The translations under genes and the position numbers were made by a program. Below are positions 58,955 through 60,000 of a stretch of DNA of 60,000 nucleotides, piece by piece; position 1 is the first letter of the stretch, and each line of letters begins with the position of its first letter. The DNA lies in the NCBI RefSeq assembly GCF_910592395.1, contig NC_088317.1:5334001-5394000 (forward strand). Direction: 5' to 3'. The DNA is from Lineus longissimus (taxonomy: Eukaryota; Nemertea; Pilidiophora; Heteronemertea; Lineidae). Below the pieces are notes generated by a model. That model was not told the DNA's origin, ran no database searches, and saw nothing but the letters and a program-made list of their open reading frames with translations.

Positions 58955-60000
58955 CCCGGTTCCCAGTTCCCAGTTCCCAGTTCGCAGTTCCTTATTAGTA
59001 CCCAAACATGGGTACGAATAACGAACTAGGAAATGGGCTAAGCATTTCCCAGTTCCCAATTTAAATTTCTTTCAAATATTAACACTCCAAAGTCCGATAA
59101 CTCAACTTGGTGGTTTTAACCCTTTCCTACCAAGCTCCCGATTCAACTATCAGTGACTTTAACCCTTTCTGACACATTTCCCAGTTCAAAATGCCAGCTC
59201 CTTATTCGTTTTAACTCATTTTAACCCTCTACATCTCCATTTCCCTATTCAAATGCTGGCTCCCGATTCAGCTACAAGTCACTTTAACCCTTTCTGACTC
59301 CATTTCATTCATTTGCAAGTCTCCTTAAGCCATTCTGACTCCATTTCCCAGTTCAAAATGCCAGTTCCTTATTCGTCTTAACTCATTTTAACCCTCTATA
59401 AGTCCACTTCCCGATTCAAATGCTGGCTCCCGATTCAGCTACAAGTCACGTTAACACTTTCTGACTCCATTTCATTCATTTGCAAGTCACTTTAACCCTT
59501 TTTGACTCCATTTCCCAGTTCAAAATACCAGCTCCTTATTCGTCTTAACTGGCTTTAACCCTTGATAACTCCATTTCCCGATTCAGCTACAAGTCACTTT
59601 AACCCTTTCTGACTCCATTTCATTCATTTGCAAGTCACTTTAACCCTTTCTGACTCCATTTCCCAGTTCAAAATGCCAGTTCCTTATTCGTCTTAACTCA
59701 TTTTAACCCTCTATAAGTCCATTTCCCGATTCAAATGCTGGCTCCCGATTCAGCTACAAGTCACGTTAACACTTTCTGACTCCATTTCATTCATTTGCAA
59801 GTCACTTTAACCCTTTCTGACTCCATTTCCCAGTTCAAAATGCCAGTTCCTTATTCGTCTTAACTCATTTTAACCCTCTATAAGTCCATTTCCCTATTCA
59901 AATGCTGGCTCCCGATTCAGCAACAAGTCACTTTAACACTTTCTGACTCCATTTCATTCATTTGCAAGTCACTTTAACCCTTTCTGACTCCATTTCCCAG
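58955..60000. repeat. 167-bp satellite, about 5-6 copies, continuing past the window edge
   Basis: After short GTTCCCA repeats (58957-58990), units with TTTCTGACTCCATTTCATTC, ATTTGCAAGTCACTTTAACC, CATTTCCCAGTTCAAAATGC and ATGCTGGCTCCCGATTCAGC recur. The block TTTCTGACTCCATTTCATTC begins at 59291, 59458, 59606, 59773 and 59940, spacing 167, 148, 167 and 167. TTTAACCCTTTCTGACTCC also recurs within units, so the satellite probably grew from a shorter repeat. Confidence 0.92.

Overview
This is a eukaryotic nuclear window from an animal, most likely a marine invertebrate. The evidence is two intron-rich housekeeping genes with ordinary GT-AG introns, a Toll-type receptor gene nested in one intron, tRNA-derived SINEs, CR1/L2-like LINE fragments and a dense load of short inverted-repeat transposons. 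The receptor has the LRRCT-LRRNT-LRR-LRRCT layout common in protostomes but also found in some invertebrate deuterostomes, so the phylum stays open.

Layout. Positions 1-4400 hold no gene I can support, only repeats and probable 3' UTR. Positions 4424-32284 (minus strand) are a complete 26-coding-exon gene for the DNA polymerase alpha catalytic subunit (POLA1), rebuilt exon by exon with phases that all match: 4446 nt, 1481 residues. Its 10.1-kb intron 14 (12313-22448) carries, on the opposite strand, an intronless 1123-residue Toll-like receptor (15263-18634). That ORF stops about ten residues into its TIR domain. It lies between a 42-bp tandem array (14585-15250) and a 160-bp hairpin satellite (19200-20260), followed by two LINE 3' ends. 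Positions 32285-35610 are intergenic, with an E2F-type site just upstream of the POLA1 start codon. Positions 35670-47532 (plus strand) are a complete nine-exon CTP:phosphocholine cytidylyltransferase gene (PCYT1), 367 residues, with a plausible alternative first exon inside an intron. From 47533 to the end there are only repeats, a stop-interrupted chromo-barrel-like ORF (55503-55733), an unrecognised 224-codon ORF (55982-56656, minus) and a 167-bp satellite running off the right edge.

The two housekeeping genes diverge from about 32.3 kb. POLA1 starts DNA chains in S phase. PCYT1 sets the rate of phosphatidylcholine synthesis, which growing cells also need, so shared promoter control is possible but not shown.

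The most unusual feature is the coupling of tandem repeats to splice sites. The donor of POLA1 exon 9 is the first of about 14 units of a 21-bp repeat, and most units carry a donor-like G-GTRGGT in the same reading phase. The 42-bp array before the receptor gene likewise repeats a pyrimidine-CAG acceptor-like sequence, intact in about ten of sixteen units, and ends 24 bp before the receptor ATG. Both are inferences from sequence and need transcript data.
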